Shown here piece by piece: positions 22,637-34,236 of a stretch of 64,000 bases of DNA; position 1 is the first letter of the stretch, and every line of letters starts with the position of its first letter. This stretch comes from Todiramphus chloris collaris (lineage: Eukaryota; Chordata; Aves; Coraciiformes; Alcedinidae). A model generated the notes under the pieces. It saw only the letters and a program-made list of their open reading frames with translations, was not told the DNA's origin and made no database searches. The DNA lies in the NCBI GenBank assembly GCA_025345505.1, contig JANVCC010000021.1:2962816-3026815 (forward strand). Reading direction: 5' to 3'. The translations under genes and the position numbers were made by a program.

Positions 22637-24806
22637 CTGAATGGAGAGAAAAATAATCATCTTGTAGGTTTTGGATTTACTAAGATCCAAAAGTATTTCC
22701 ACAAGTCAGGAGCTGGTATATTCTGTCAGTTTGATATTAATGATGACATTTTCTTTGAGCATATACCTAACGTGGATCGGAGATGATCGGTCCACATCTT
22801 GAGAAAAAGAAAAACCTCAAGAGGCAGTTTGTAGACAAAGGAGTAGAATATAAAACTTGAACTGTTTCCATCACTTCCCTGCTTGCACCTCAGGTTATTT
22901 TTTTCTTTATATAGCCCTCTTTGCCCATCTCCCGTGAGCTCTTCTCTTGCCTAGTCCTCAACTTCATACTGCTTTTGTACTTTCTTCTCTTGGTACTAGT
23001 GACTATGCCTATACTAGTAAATACAACAGGTGGGCAACTGGTCCTGAGGTCATCCTGCAGGGTACAGCTCACACCCACATGCTCATCTCACTCCTCCTTC
23101 AAACCAGGCTAGGCCACGTTCAGATTGCCTTTTGGGAAGGGACTTTAGTCCTGCTCAAGACGAGCAGTTGACCCAGGCCAAAAGCAAGCACGTTACCGGT
23201 TCTGCGCACCGGTGACTCTGCATCACCACTTGGGACTGCACCCTGACCCTATCCAGCCTACTAGGATGAACGTAGACAATGTTTCCTGACACTATTTAGT
23301 TTCATGTTATGTTCCTTAGGTTTTACCATCGTCTCCCAGAGGCTCTGCTTTCCCGATTTCCTGCAAAGTCCACATCCTTTTCCACTCCTAACACTTCTCC
23401 ATTTCCAGTGCTGGATGAGTTTTAGTTGTAATTTGTTGGTTCTGCTGTATTTATTGCCCTGGTGCATGGCAACAACATTTTCTGTGTTAGCCACTGCCAC
23501 TGTGGCTGCTGCTATGGGGTTGACACTGCAGCTTACACTCCATGGGAGTGAAGATCTTCTCACACCTCAGTGCTTAACCACTCTCCTCTGTCTTCCACTC
23601 TGTCCACCTTCTTGAGATCATGAAAGAGGTGGAATTGATAAAGACCTCTTTCCAATTTTGCAGATATGCCTGACAATCCATTTATATTAGTCTTATTCAT
23701 AAGAGTCGTTTGGGAAGGGGACTGCATATTGTGAGTTTGCACAGCAGTTGTCCCCTTCAGGGCCTTATTCCAGGCTGAAGGGCAATTTGGTACCCCAAGA
23801 ACATTTTGTATTCGTTATATTCCTAAACCCATCAACAACATCGGTGCTTTAAGGCACAAGAGTAAAAAATAACATGTGCCACAGAAAGTCAGATTAAGCA
23901 TTTCTAGAATGATGTAATTTATTTTATTCTTTTATTATGTCCTCCTGTTTTCTTCTTGGTGTACAGCCTGGCATCTCCTATGGCCTAAAACATAAATATT
24001 TTCCTCCTGCCAGTCATTCTTGACCTGTTTCCATCATCCTGTGCTGTGCAATCACTGTCATGCTACTTCCTGAAGAAAACGCAAACACATCTCAAAGCTT
24101 ATCAAGACTTTCTGTTATGGCTCTACCAGTGGCCAGAACAGGGTTGCCATTTTTCAGATACTAAAAAAAACCACCCAAAAATGAAAAAAAAAAAAGAAAA
24201 CACTGCTTTAGATAAATGGTCCTCAAAAATATAAAAAAGAGGGCTGCCGGGGTGTGAGGGAGGCAGCTTGAGGAGCCAAGTAGGTCCCAGGTCTCTGTGA
24301 GCGCATCATTCACGAAGCTGGGGCTCCCTACTGGGACTGAAGGGCTTGTTGACAATCTGAGGTGAAAAAAAGACACTGCCTCTTCTTTCTCCATGCACAC
24401 AGTGACACCGTGCAGACTGGGACAAGATAGGTGATAATCATCCCTTTGCCAGCCTAAGGATCATCTCCAAATACTCAGGTTTTGACAGAAGCCTCAGGAG
24501 AGAAAATAATCCTCCTGAAAAAAAAACCAGTGCCTTTACTAAGGCGTAGAAAGTCTTGTGCCATTAGCAAACGCCATCCCCAAGGGGCTACGATCCCCGG
24601 TGGCCAAGAGTTTCATCATCTCGCTGGGATGACATCACCCCTGGGGTTTGGCTGGTTCCTATGCGGTGAGCGGGGACAAATCCCAGCTCTGAAGTCCTGG
24701 CCAGGAGAAGACACTGCCGTCGAGTTCTGGACGTGTATACAGCGATGCTTCCCACTTGCTGGGGGTCCCCCTACCCACACCGATCGGTCCCAAACCCGAA
24801 GCTCAC
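22637..24806. other. AFF3 intron of 2.17 kb
   Basis: Intron between the large exon and exon 22512-22636. Two short A-rich tracts lie near 24163-24200. No exon, RNA gene or transposon was recognised. Small open frames on both strands (for example 23304-23615) have no recognisable domain. Confidence 0.65.
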
Positions 24807-25841
24807 CTTGCGTTTCCTTCTAGATTTCGGTAAACCCTTCTCTGCGGGGGGGTCAGCACTACTCCCCTGCTGGAGGCTGGCCGCCTGGTTTGCTCCGGTG
24901 CTCATGGCCAGCGGCTCTTCGGGCAAACGCTCTGGAATCCTGGACAAAAGAGCCAAGTCAATGTTGACCCACAGCGACTTTACCTCATCACTGTCTTTCA
25001 GAGGAGACAGGAGCTCATTCCTACCGAAAGGAACCAGGGTGTAAAACTGTTCCTCCAGCTCCTTTGCTATTTCACTACTAGTCCTGGCATTAATGGAGCC
25101 AAAGGCACTGCAGCCGCCGTGGGGTTTGTTGGCAGCGCCGGTCCCCACGTCCTTGGCACGCGGCTCAGCCCCGGCTGCCGGCGGCACCTTGGGCAGCGGG
25201 CGCTCCTCCCGCTCCGACTCGGAGCCCGAGTCGGAGGAGGATGACGACGAAGACTCAGTCTCGATGAACTCCTTTGATTTGGGTGCCGTTTTGCTCGGTC
25301 CTCGTGCCCGACGCTTCTCGCCGGCCGCGGCCAAGCGGGGCTCCCGGCGGTGCCCGGCTCTGCAGCCACCGCCGCTGCCGGTGCCGCTGGGCCGGGCCCT
25401 CGGTGCCTCGCCGGCAGCGCTGCCTGGAAAGCTGTGACTCGCGGGGGGCTCCTCCACACCCAGGCAGTGGGGCCCGTCCCCAGCGGAGGCCCTTTCTGCC
25501 CGCCGCGGTGCCTTCTTCCCCGCCGCCCGCCTCGGAGCCCCGCTGTCGGCGGCAGGGGGTGACTTCTGCCGGCTGCCCTTGCTGCCCGGCGCTTTGTTGG
25601 CGGTCCTGGGCCGTGGTCCGTCCCCGACGGCGGCGGTAGCACGACCCTCCCCGCTGCGGTGCTCGGCCGGGGCGGCGGCAGGCGTCTTCTCGCTCTCCTG
25701 GCGCTCCGCTTTCACGCAGCCATAGTAGGGATGGGCCTCCAGCGCTGGGTTGTCATGGTGGGTCAGGATGGGTGCTTTGTGCGGGGTGACTTTATTCAGC
25801 CACTTGTCCAGCTGCCACTTGTTGGACGAGGGTGGCTCAGG
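24807..25841 (-). CDS. AFF3: AFF3 large coding exon: linker, NLS and AF9/ENL-binding motif
   Basis: 1,035-bp exon, 345 codons, phase 0 at both ends, acceptor TTTCCCTTCCAG and donor AAG|GTGAGC. In exon residue order: NKWQLDKWLNKV (about 7-18), the AF4-family block; PRTANKAPGSK (about 78-88); a long Arg/Ala/Pro/Gly-rich linker with RRAAGKKAPRR; PKSKEFIETESSSSSSSD (about 187-204); EIAKELEEQFYTLVPFGRNE (about 257-276); LWVNIDLALLSRIP (about 290-303), the segment that binds the AF9/ENL AHD domain in the family; and KSRRKRK at the end, a basic nuclear localisation signal. The exon is much richer in G+C and CpG than its surroundings, especially 25100-25700. The frame is open throughout although the linker differs greatly from mammals, which points to coding constraint rather than decay. 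Confidence 0.97.
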
Positions 25842-28800
25842 CTGGAAGGGAAACAGATGGCAACAAGTTTAGCGTCAAGATCTCGAGATCCTGCTGCCCT
25901 CAGGCCTCCCTCAGAATTACCGTGGTCCCACGGTGTTACCGTGTCCCTCCTGGCTCCACAGAGGTTTTCCTCTGGTCTAAGAGTCGCTTCCAAGCCATGG
26001 TAACCTTCTGGCATTGGCCCTGTGTGGGGGAATGGGGCACACGGGGCACGCCGTGCAAGTGGGTACGTTTTTGGGTTTCAGAATGAGGTTGAGAAGGAGA
26101 ATGGCTTCCATGATTCATTTCTAAGGATGAGTCACACGCTACTACTGGCATCGGCTTTCCTGGGAAGTGCTCCCAAGTTTCCAAACAGAAGAAAACACAG
26201 TGGTGATAGGGAGGGAGGAAAACGAGGCAGAGGTACAGGTGAGGCTAAGGGATGAGAGCAAGAACAAAAACTAGAGATAGGCATTTTGTGTCCTGCACCA
26301 TCAAGATAAATATGAAAACTAAAAAGCACACAAAGAAGCGTGCAGCGGGGAGCAGGAGGACTAACCAGGTGGTTCATGTAACCCGTCTGCTGTCGGCATT
26401 ATAATCCTGTGCTGTAATCCCACAAACATCTTTTGTGTGGTGTCATTGTCAAGTGCTCATTTCGTGAGTATTGTGAGGCTGTTAAGTTTCTCTTTTCGGT
26501 CCTGTCACAACACGGTCAAGTTGTAAGAGAGCATCTAAAACATAATGGTGTTTGGACAGTGAAGTGGGATAATTATGATTTCAAATGTAACCACAGCTCA
26601 GACAATGTTATTTTAGAACAATGTGCAAGTGTTTTCTAGTGCTTCTTGCAATCAGCAATTTGAATGTAATAAGATGAAGCGGAAAGGCAAAAAAGAAAAC
26701 AAAAAACCAGCAGAAATAAATTAGAGTGGATGGGCAGCCATAACCTAACCTTGCAGAAGCCAATGTGAAAAGTCTCCTTAATTTCCTTAACGGGAACCAA
26801 AATTTGATCCACTAGGCTACTGCATGTGCATAAATGAAAAGTTTGTCATGAGTCGAACATGAACGCCATCAATGTTCTGGAATAAAGTTTGCTCAAGAGA
26901 AAATATCCACAGTCTCTAACTTGAAAGAGTCTCTTACTCAACTCCTTTTACAAAGTAGGTGCCTGAGGGTAACACAGGTTTCCTGCATAACCAAGGGTGT
27001 ATTCACTCTACTCTCCTAATATAAGCAAAAATGTTAGACATTGGAATTGATAGGATACAAATATTCCTTCTCACAAAAGTGCCTAATTTACTTATTATTG
27101 ACCTAGCCAATGCCTATGGGAAGTTTGCTGGATTGTCTTAAGGTTATTTTTATTTAAGCAAACTCTTTAATATCTTACATGAGGAATTTCTTTCCTGAGC
27201 TGTAAATCTTGAAAATGGATGGGCAGTATTTCTCTTGGATGAAGAGATATTTTTACAACTCTTAACTCTTTATCTCAAATGAACAGCACTCTTTTTTTTT
27301 TGATTGCTGCTGAAAATACAGATAGATTTGTTTAGTGCCACTCACTGTGAACATACTGAATTTGCTGGATATATAATAGAAGGTTCACTATACATGGTAA
27401 TCCTTCCACTGTTCAGGTGTACTTAACAAAAGGACACCCATCAGAAGCATGTGGGGAAAAAAATACCTCTGCCCATAAGTGTAGCTCAGAGTGAGGGCAG
27501 CTTGAAAGTTCAAAAAAACTTTCAGCTTTTCTTCTTCTGTATGTATCTTGTAATTCTTGAAAGCATTTATTCATAAAATATAGATTTCAAGAGATCATGT
27601 TAAACGAGCAGAAAACAGTGATTAACTGCTACAGTGTCATAACTTGGCAATGTGACACTTTCCTAGAATGATATGTCTGCTATTTAGGCAGAATAACTAC
27701 AGTCCCACCAGTCCATAAGCCAAGTATGAAGTCTAAAAAGAAAAACCCAAAAGGATTAACGATGTTGCCAGATTTACTAACTTTTTCAGGGGTTTCAGGA
27801 CACTCATTTTTTTCTTAAAGCCTCAGCTCTCAGAGTCATGGGCTTAGTGGGACTTCTGGGGTTTATTTAACTAAAAGTTCAAATCCTGGCTGCTGAAAAA
27901 AACTTGTGTCTGCTAAAAAAACCCCTTTAAGATGCATCTGCTAAAAGTAAAAAGCCTGGAGCCCATCAGGTAAATGAAAATGATCCAAATTTTACAAATA
28001 AGAATTTTGAAAGTTTTCTCACTGTTTTGGGGGGCCTGATAAGAGTTTTGGAATATTCGAGATTGTCATGATACTTGAATGATGACAATTCACTTTTGGA
28101 AGTAATTTATTTAATTGATTGCTCTAACTGAAAAGTACTGGACTTTAAAAAAAAAAAAAAAGGCAACTTGCAAGAGAACAAAATCAAGAGCCAAGAATGC
28201 CAAGCAGGTAAAAAATGGGATTGGGAAAATTCACTTGAAAGTTTCTGCCAGTTCACTCTACATGCCTAGTTGCAATTATTTGCGGGTGAATTCTCCAGTC
28301 TGTATCATCCCCCCTTGAGTATGTCACAGACCATTCTGTGGAATAAAAGTTTCTTTACTCAAAGTGGGAAATTTTCAGCAGCTTGTAATGACGGAAATAT
28401 ATATGTACATCTACCCAGAGTGACCAGATAGCAGAATGGTCTCTGTCTCTTGGGTTTTCTGTCATGGAAATACACTGGCCCCGAGGCCTTGTAGAGAACC
28501 AGGCAGTTTTTAATTGGGGTAAAGCTGATGGTGTCCTGATGGGCAGCAGCAATAGGAATAGCAGGCTGTGATGAAGCTGACTTGCAATGAAATATGGGTT
28601 TGGCATGAAAACTCAAACCAGGAAACTTTATGAGACAAAGATAGCTTCAGGGACCAATGCTCCACAGGCATACACATGTGCCAGGCTTCATCGAGGAACA
28701 GAAGGATGTGATACACTTCCTTAAAAATTGTGGGTGGATTCATCTGTACAACATGGACACCCAAATCTGAGCTAGTCAACGAGTTCCTTCTCCAGTCAGT

Positions 28801-29409
28801 GGACTACTCTTCTAGGGTGTGAAAAATGCCTTCTTGAAATAGATATCTGAAATAGAGCAGATGAGCCGGGTCCAAAAAACATCTATTCCGCTCTACTGAC
28901 TGTAAAGGGGAGGCTGAGGTGGTGAACAGATGTAGGTATCTACAGTAGAAGTGTACAAATTTAGGTGGGATGACTCCCACGTAGCACGCAGGCATATCTC
29001 AGATCTCTTCAAGGCTACAAGGCATTTGAAAGAAAACTTTGTCAAAACATTATCCAGAAACACTTCCTGGGGTAAAGGGCTGTTTAAGTAAGTGTAAAGG
29101 GGTGACTCTACGCTACTTATTATGAAGAGGGAGATTAAGTATAGCTAATACCCTAGTAAACTTGAAGAGTGACACCACATTCATCAAGAGATTATATAGC
29201 CTACAATATGTGCAGGTACTTAGCCTTCTGTGGGGTAGGGCTGAGCTATCCACCATCCCTGCAGTTTACTCTGCCCGTTGTAAATCCGGATACTAACTTA
29301 TCCTTAAGATTAACTTGCTTCTGCCAGCCTGCTATCAAAGATCCCACTCAGGGCAGTCCTCATAGAAATGTGCTGCTTTTTCATTGTATTTAAGGCATAG
29401 CGATGATGA
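25842..29409. other. AFF3 intron, 3' half, nothing recognised
   Basis: Part of the 7.7-kb intron between exons 33587-33752 and 24807-25841. The GC-rich composition of the large exon fades within a few hundred bases. A poly-A tract lies at about 28147-28161. No exon or repeat family was recognised. Confidence 0.6.
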
Positions 29410-29570
29410 TGATAAAGAATTATTATTATTATTATTACTATTACTTTATTGCTGCCATTAGCACTGCTGATAGCGCTTTATCAAATCAGGACTAGGGATT
29501 CCCATGTGTTAGGCACGGCACGAACACACTGTAAGAGGTGATTCCTGCCACAAAGAGGTTTTTGGAGGAA
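29410..29570 (+). mobile_element. Probable ancient MIR-like SINE or related amniote repeat
   Basis: An ATT/TTA run at 29419-29450 is followed by GCTGCCATTAGCACTGCTGA, TCAAATCAGGACTAGGGATT, CCATGTGTTAGGCACGGCAC, GAACACACTGTAAGAGGTGA and TTCCTGCCACAAAGAGG. The order (ATT run, 'cattgtgctaggcgctgtac', 'aaacacatagtaagagacag', 'tccctgccccaaagag') is that of a widespread old amniote repeat I associate with MIR-type SINEs. Divergence is high. The family label is from memory. Confidence 0.45.
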
Positions 29571-32500
29571 AGGGATTTTGTCAAAAATAGTCCACAGGAC
29601 AGCTAAAGCCCATGAATCCTATTTGCAAAGGTAACGAGAGTGTCTACACTTGTTCCAGTGATAAAATCCCCTTTTCTTCTGAGTGTACCAGTAAGGTAAT
29701 TGGATCATGGCCATACTTAAGACTAGAAGCAAAAACTTTTTGGAAAACAAGGCTGATACAGAAAACACACCTACCCCACAGCCTTCAAACTACAGGTCTT
29801 CTTCCCCTGCCTCCCTAATGAAATCTCTCAGTGAAGGAAGGCTGGTGAGGTGGCAGGAGCGTGCTTACCAGTTAGCCAGTCTGTTAGATACACCCATTCT
29901 TCCTATTTTACAAGCTAAAGAGAAGAGAGCCAATGCCACAGAGCACCTGAGGGAGCAGCAGGGATTCACAGACAGTGGCTCCTCAGTCACTGGCACTGAT
30001 GTCCAAGCCCTTGAAGGCCTTAATGCCCAGTGGCCTCTTTGCTGATGGAAGAGGAGGGTGGGGAAGAGCATAACCCTACAAATCACTTCAGCTTTGACCT
30101 GCTCAGTCACAATTTTGGCCTTGAGACAAAGGAGTATGTCCTGTGATGATGGGATAAGCACGGACAAAAAGTATATGTGAATCCTTGAAGAAGAGGAAAA
30201 ACAGTTAGTGCTTGTAAATTATTCACAACAGTGGGGGCTGTAAAAGACATTGCATCTGGCGCATGGGGCTAGCAGGGCCCAGGACTGGACATCTCTCTCT
30301 TCTGGCCTGGATACTGTTGATGGGCCACTGACTCTTTGTCCCATGCGATGGATTCTTTGCTTCCCTCCTGCCCATTCCCTCCTCTAGTACTCCCTGCATA
30401 GTGGGAATTCCCAGTTGTCTGAACAGATTCAGCCTTATTGAAGGTCTGCAGGGTAATTCAACAGAACAAAGAATAAACAAAACAAATTCCTAGCTTTTGA
30501 AATGTAGCTCCTTCTGTGGACTTGATGCCCAGGGTTTTTTTTCTACCACCTGAAATAACTGCAAGGACAAGACGTCATTGTTTTCCAGAGTCCTCATTTA
30601 TGACATTAATTAAGGTCATGCAAAGAACTCATGACTTCAGCAAAGAAACAGGAGATAGAAGCCTCAGCCCCATGTTCATAATTTCAGGTTGGGCAGTCCA
30701 CAAAACTGTAACTACTCACATTAATGTCTGAGGCACCTTACTTTGTCCACATCACTGAAACCAGTCTGAATGTTGTCTCCTGTTCTAGCTCAACCATTAT
30801 TCTTAGTTTACTGCAGACATAAAGTGTAGGCAGCTGAGCTAGTCACTACAGCTCTCAATAGTCAGTGGAAAGAAACAGACACTTTTAGGGTGCAATTCAT
30901 CTAATCTATTTTATATGTATGCTTTACAATGAGCTGCTTTTGCACTCCAGGCAACTGCATTAAGACACCTGAGAACAACTCAAAGATCTCAAAATGAGAT
31001 GAGGAAAAAAAATACAGAAGAAATGAAACAGCAATTGAATTCCTATATAACCTCGAATGAAGAAGACACACTGTCCTAGAAATAAAAGTCATTGAGTATA
31101 TGTATATAATATTTCAGATTATGGGGGAAAAAAAAAAGAATTAAAAAAAAGAAAAAAGAATGAAGGCCTCATAATATTCTGACGCTTTCTAGACTAAGTT
31201 TCTCCCAACATGGAAACACAAATTTCCTGCCCAGCATTTTACTGGAGCACTCAAATTCTTTGTACTTGAATTTATCAGTTTATGCTAAAGCAAAAGCAAA
31301 GATGTAATTGCTCTTTCTGGCTTATCCAATAGATGAAATAAATTTTAAGACTAGGACTGGATCTGAATCCACTACTTGAATTTAGGTGGACAGGGCCTCC
31401 CTTTAAAGAGCTTCCAGGGACCTGTCTCCATTTACCAGGGAAGAACATGACATATACTTTAGAAAGATGGCTTCACTGGATGCATAAATATAAGTTCAAG
31501 CATTTATGCAAAACAGATAGGACTTCCAGTCAGAGACATCACATAAGCACATTTTGAACTGGTGCCATCAGTCATACAACTGATAGGCCTGGGAAAGCAC
31601 TGGTCCTTGGGGAAAGCACAGGTATCCTACTTCCCTGGCACACCCTGACCCTACCCATGTGGGACCTCTCCCATGTCCCATCAAGGCATGACCTACGAAA
31701 ACCACTGCAGCCATCACATTTTTTTTGAGTCATTTGCATTTTGGGGTAAGCATGTTTCATCCAGCACGTCCTAGAAGGCAAACCACACAAATATAATGCA
31801 AAGAGACAGGCAATCTGCTGGAGCAGTGCAGCTCTTTCGTGACAGTGATCCCTGATAACTCTGGCTCCGAACAAAAGTAGTTCCCTAGATCTCAAGAGGA
31901 TATGTATAAAATGCTTAGGAGGAGGCATGTCCTCCACATTTCCGTGATTCTCAGTCCCCTGTTTGACTTCAAGAAATCCACGACATGCCCCAGTTAATTA
32001 ACTTCCTGCATTCCCTGAGGAATTGCTGCTCTCAGGTCCAAGCAGCACAGGTATCCGCCTAGATAGTAAATAATCCTCCCTCCCTGGGTACTACGCTTCT
32101 TCTCCTTTTACCTCATATTTCCTTCCCTCCACGATGGTTCATTCTTATTCTCTTTGTCCCTTTTCTTCCACTTTCTCTGTGGGGAGAGGAGAGACCGAGT
32201 GCGATAGCTCCACGCTAATTCTGGTGGGGAGCTAGGCAGAGGGAGAACAAGGTCTTAATGGGTTGGACGAGAGAGCTCAGAATGGGAAATAAGACGTGGT
32301 GTCGCACGGGGAAGGCAAAGGGGAAGAAAGTCTGGAAGGAAGAGAGGCGAAAGGAAAGAGAATCAGAGAGAGAGATTTAGAAAAGAGACAAAGTGAGAGG
32401 AAAATTAACTGGAAATGCATCTGAAAGGACTGTGAAGGAAAGACAGAAAGGAAGATAAGTGTTAAATAAGGAACAGAAGTGCCAGAACATGAGAAAAATA

Positions 32501-33586
32501 TATTAAGGATGTTTCTGTGAGTGCTGCATTTCACCTGATAGGAAACATGGCTGCAAATAACCAAGCAAAAAAAATGAGGAAAGGCTTGCTGGTTATTCAG
32601 TATAATTTTTCAGGGTGAGAGAATAGGTGAGGCATAGATTTGGGTAGAGGAGTCTGGTGATTGGATGTTTTATGTGGAGTAGGAAAACACACTGACTGTA
32701 TTTCATGTGCGTTTACAACCTTGCTGCTAGATTTTGGAATATTTTTACATACATTATATGTGTGTGATGTGGCTGTGGGGTAACACAGTCTTATACTAAA
32801 GATGTGTACTGACCAAAGCACGGTAAAAAATGTCAATCCTGGGGTAAAAGCAAGAGCAGAGAAAGCAGCCTTGTCATGTTCGCCGAGCATTCTGCAGTGG
32901 TGAAAGCAGAGGGTGGCACAGCACTGGCAGCTTAATTGTAATTTGGCTAGGGCTTGCCTACGTGTGGAAATTTTCAGTGCTGGCTTTCCAGATGACAAGT
33001 TTGTGCTTAATGTTTTGCACCATGAGTAATTCAGTTGAGCCCATTTTGGAGGTGGATTAAAATAAATCACACAAAGGCAGCAGCATCGGCGAATAATTCA
33101 ACTTGGAGAGAGAGAGCGTGAGGGAGGGGTGTGAGTGAAAAAACAACTATTTTGCTTTAAAAATCCACCCTCAAACTGATTTTATAACAGATTCCCTGTG
33201 CAGAGAAGCCTTTAGTTCCCTTGCAGTGCCGGGAGCCCACCTCAGGACTGACACACTGAGCAAGCCATTGTTATGGAGGCAGAGTTGCATAAAACTTCCA
33301 AGCAAGCTGTGAGCCTCACAAGGCACTCCACTAAGCTCCAACTGGAGGAAAATATCACAGGGTTCTTTCTTTCTTCATTTTTGTTTCAAAGGCTTTAATC
33401 TGCCCCAGGGTCCCCTGCCACTCGTATTTCACAGCACGCCAGGAGGAGGATCCTGGGGCCTTTCTCTTCTTTTTTTTTTTTTTTTTGTTGTGCATCTCCC
33501 CAAAGCCTTCTTGTGTTGGCTGGTCTGGAAAAAAGACCTGAGTGGGTGGAAGAACGAACTAAGTCATAAAGAAGAGAAGCCCTTAC
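29571..33586. other. AFF3 intron, 5' half, nothing recognised
   Basis: Rest of the 7.7-kb intron. It contains A-rich tracts near 31122-31160, a GA-rich purine stretch at about 32310-32480 and a T tract at 33471-33486 close to the donor of exon 33587. No exon or transposon was recognised. Confidence 0.6.
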
Positions 33587-33752
33587 CTCTGGGCTGGAGT
33601 AATGCGAGGGCTTGCTGCCGTCACTCTCGCTGGAGCTGCTTTCACTCTCGGAGTCAGACTCTGAGCTGGTCTCGGATTCACTGGAGCTGCTGCTGCTTGA
33701 CCCCTTGCTGGAGAGTCCCGAGGCTCGGGCGTTGGTCTGCGGTACCACCAGG
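33587..33752 (-). CDS. AFF3: AFF3 coding exon: serine-rich ALF region
   Basis: 166-bp exon with one base of a split Ser codon and then 55 codons, beginning LVVPQTNARASGLSSKG and ending HYSSPE. It contains a serine run followed by alternating Ser/Glu/Asp (SESETSSESDSESESSSSE), typical of the ALF/transactivation segment of AF4-family proteins. The donor is GAG|GTAAGG. The acceptor is GGCTGGCAG|C. The pyrimidine tract lies about 25-45 nt upstream of that AG and is separated from it by a G-rich stretch, so the 3' splice site looks weak. The exon ends in phase 0 and joins directly to the large exon at 25841. The first base completes an AG|C serine codon, as expected from the human intron position. 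Confidence 0.95.
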
Positions 33753-33926
33753 CTGCCAGCCCCACACACAGCCCATCGGGGAGGGGAGAGGGAAGAGAAG
33801 GAAACAAGAACATAAAAAAAAACCCACATGTGAAAACCATCGTGTTTTAGGGACCGCACGCGTCCGAATGCCTGTGAACTGGTCTCTGCTGCTAACGAAC
33901 GGTGAAGCGAGTTCAACGTGGCATTA

Positions 33927-34052
33927 TTATAATTGGAGGGAAAATACGGGGTTACCCTCATATCCATTTAACTCCACAGCCTTTGCCATCTCTTCTTCAT
34001 CTGAGGGTGGGTCATATTTTCTCTGCAGCTTGCCTCTTTTCTCAATAGACAT
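33927..34052 (-). other. Short acidic open frame near the AFF3 exon, unresolved
   Basis: 41-codon ATG-to-stop frame on the AFF3 strand, starting MSIEKRGKLQRKYDPPSDEE and continuing EMAKAVELNGYEGN. It lies 175 bp upstream of the AFF3 exon that ends at 33752. The sequence looks protein-like (basic start, then an acidic SDEEE stretch) but is not AFF3 as I know it, nor a protein I recognise. A GGGTAACC after the acidic block could be a donor, but no good acceptor precedes it. It may be a retro-pseudogene piece, an alternative exon or chance. Confidence 0.25.
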
Positions 34053-34201
34053 TTTAGGATATATTAAAAATAACAAATGTTATAAAGCAGAGCACGGAAA
34101 GCTGTTTTACACTGTCTAATGAACACTGCACAGAGGTGAAAGCAGGAGATGAAAAAGGTGAGCAGTTAAGAAACTCCACAGTACCAGTCATTTATAAGTA
34201 G

Positions 34202-34236
34202 CAATAGCAATAACGATAACAATAACAATAATAATA
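34202..34236. repeat. AATAAC/AAT simple repeat
   Basis: Imperfect run of CAATAG, CAATAACGATAACAATAAC and AATAATAAT units. Confidence 0.85.

Larger units (their letters stand above)
1732..33752 (-). other. AFF3: AFF3 gene, internal part (six coding exons)
   Basis: Partial gene model for AFF3 (LAF4), a nuclear AF4/FMR2-family scaffold that in vertebrates nucleates a super-elongation-complex-like assembly (P-TEFb, ENL/AF9). Exons in transcription order are 33587-33752, 24807-25841, 22512-22636, 17902-18103, 15317-15444 and 1732-1795. Introns between them are about 7.7, 2.2, 4.4, 2.5 and 13.5 kb. Every junction has AG/GT borders and a matching phase: 0, 0, split Ser (AG|C), 0, split Met (AT|G). 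Identity as AFF3 rather than AFF1, AFF2 or AFF4 rests on the match to remembered human AFF3 in every exon, for example PRTANKAPGSK, LVPFGRNELLSPLKD and [19 protein letters not shown]. The first exons and the 3' end are outside the window. The joined frame has no internal stop, so the gene appears intact here. Confidence 0.96.

Noticed and set aside
25274-25639. Long open frames opposite or out of frame to the large AFF3 exon (both strands)
   Set aside because: Shadows of the GC-rich coding exon; the AFF3 frame is the one that matches the family and has consistent splice borders.
29707-30045. 112-codon plus-strand frame
   Set aside because: No family pattern, no splice support, on the strand opposite AFF3.
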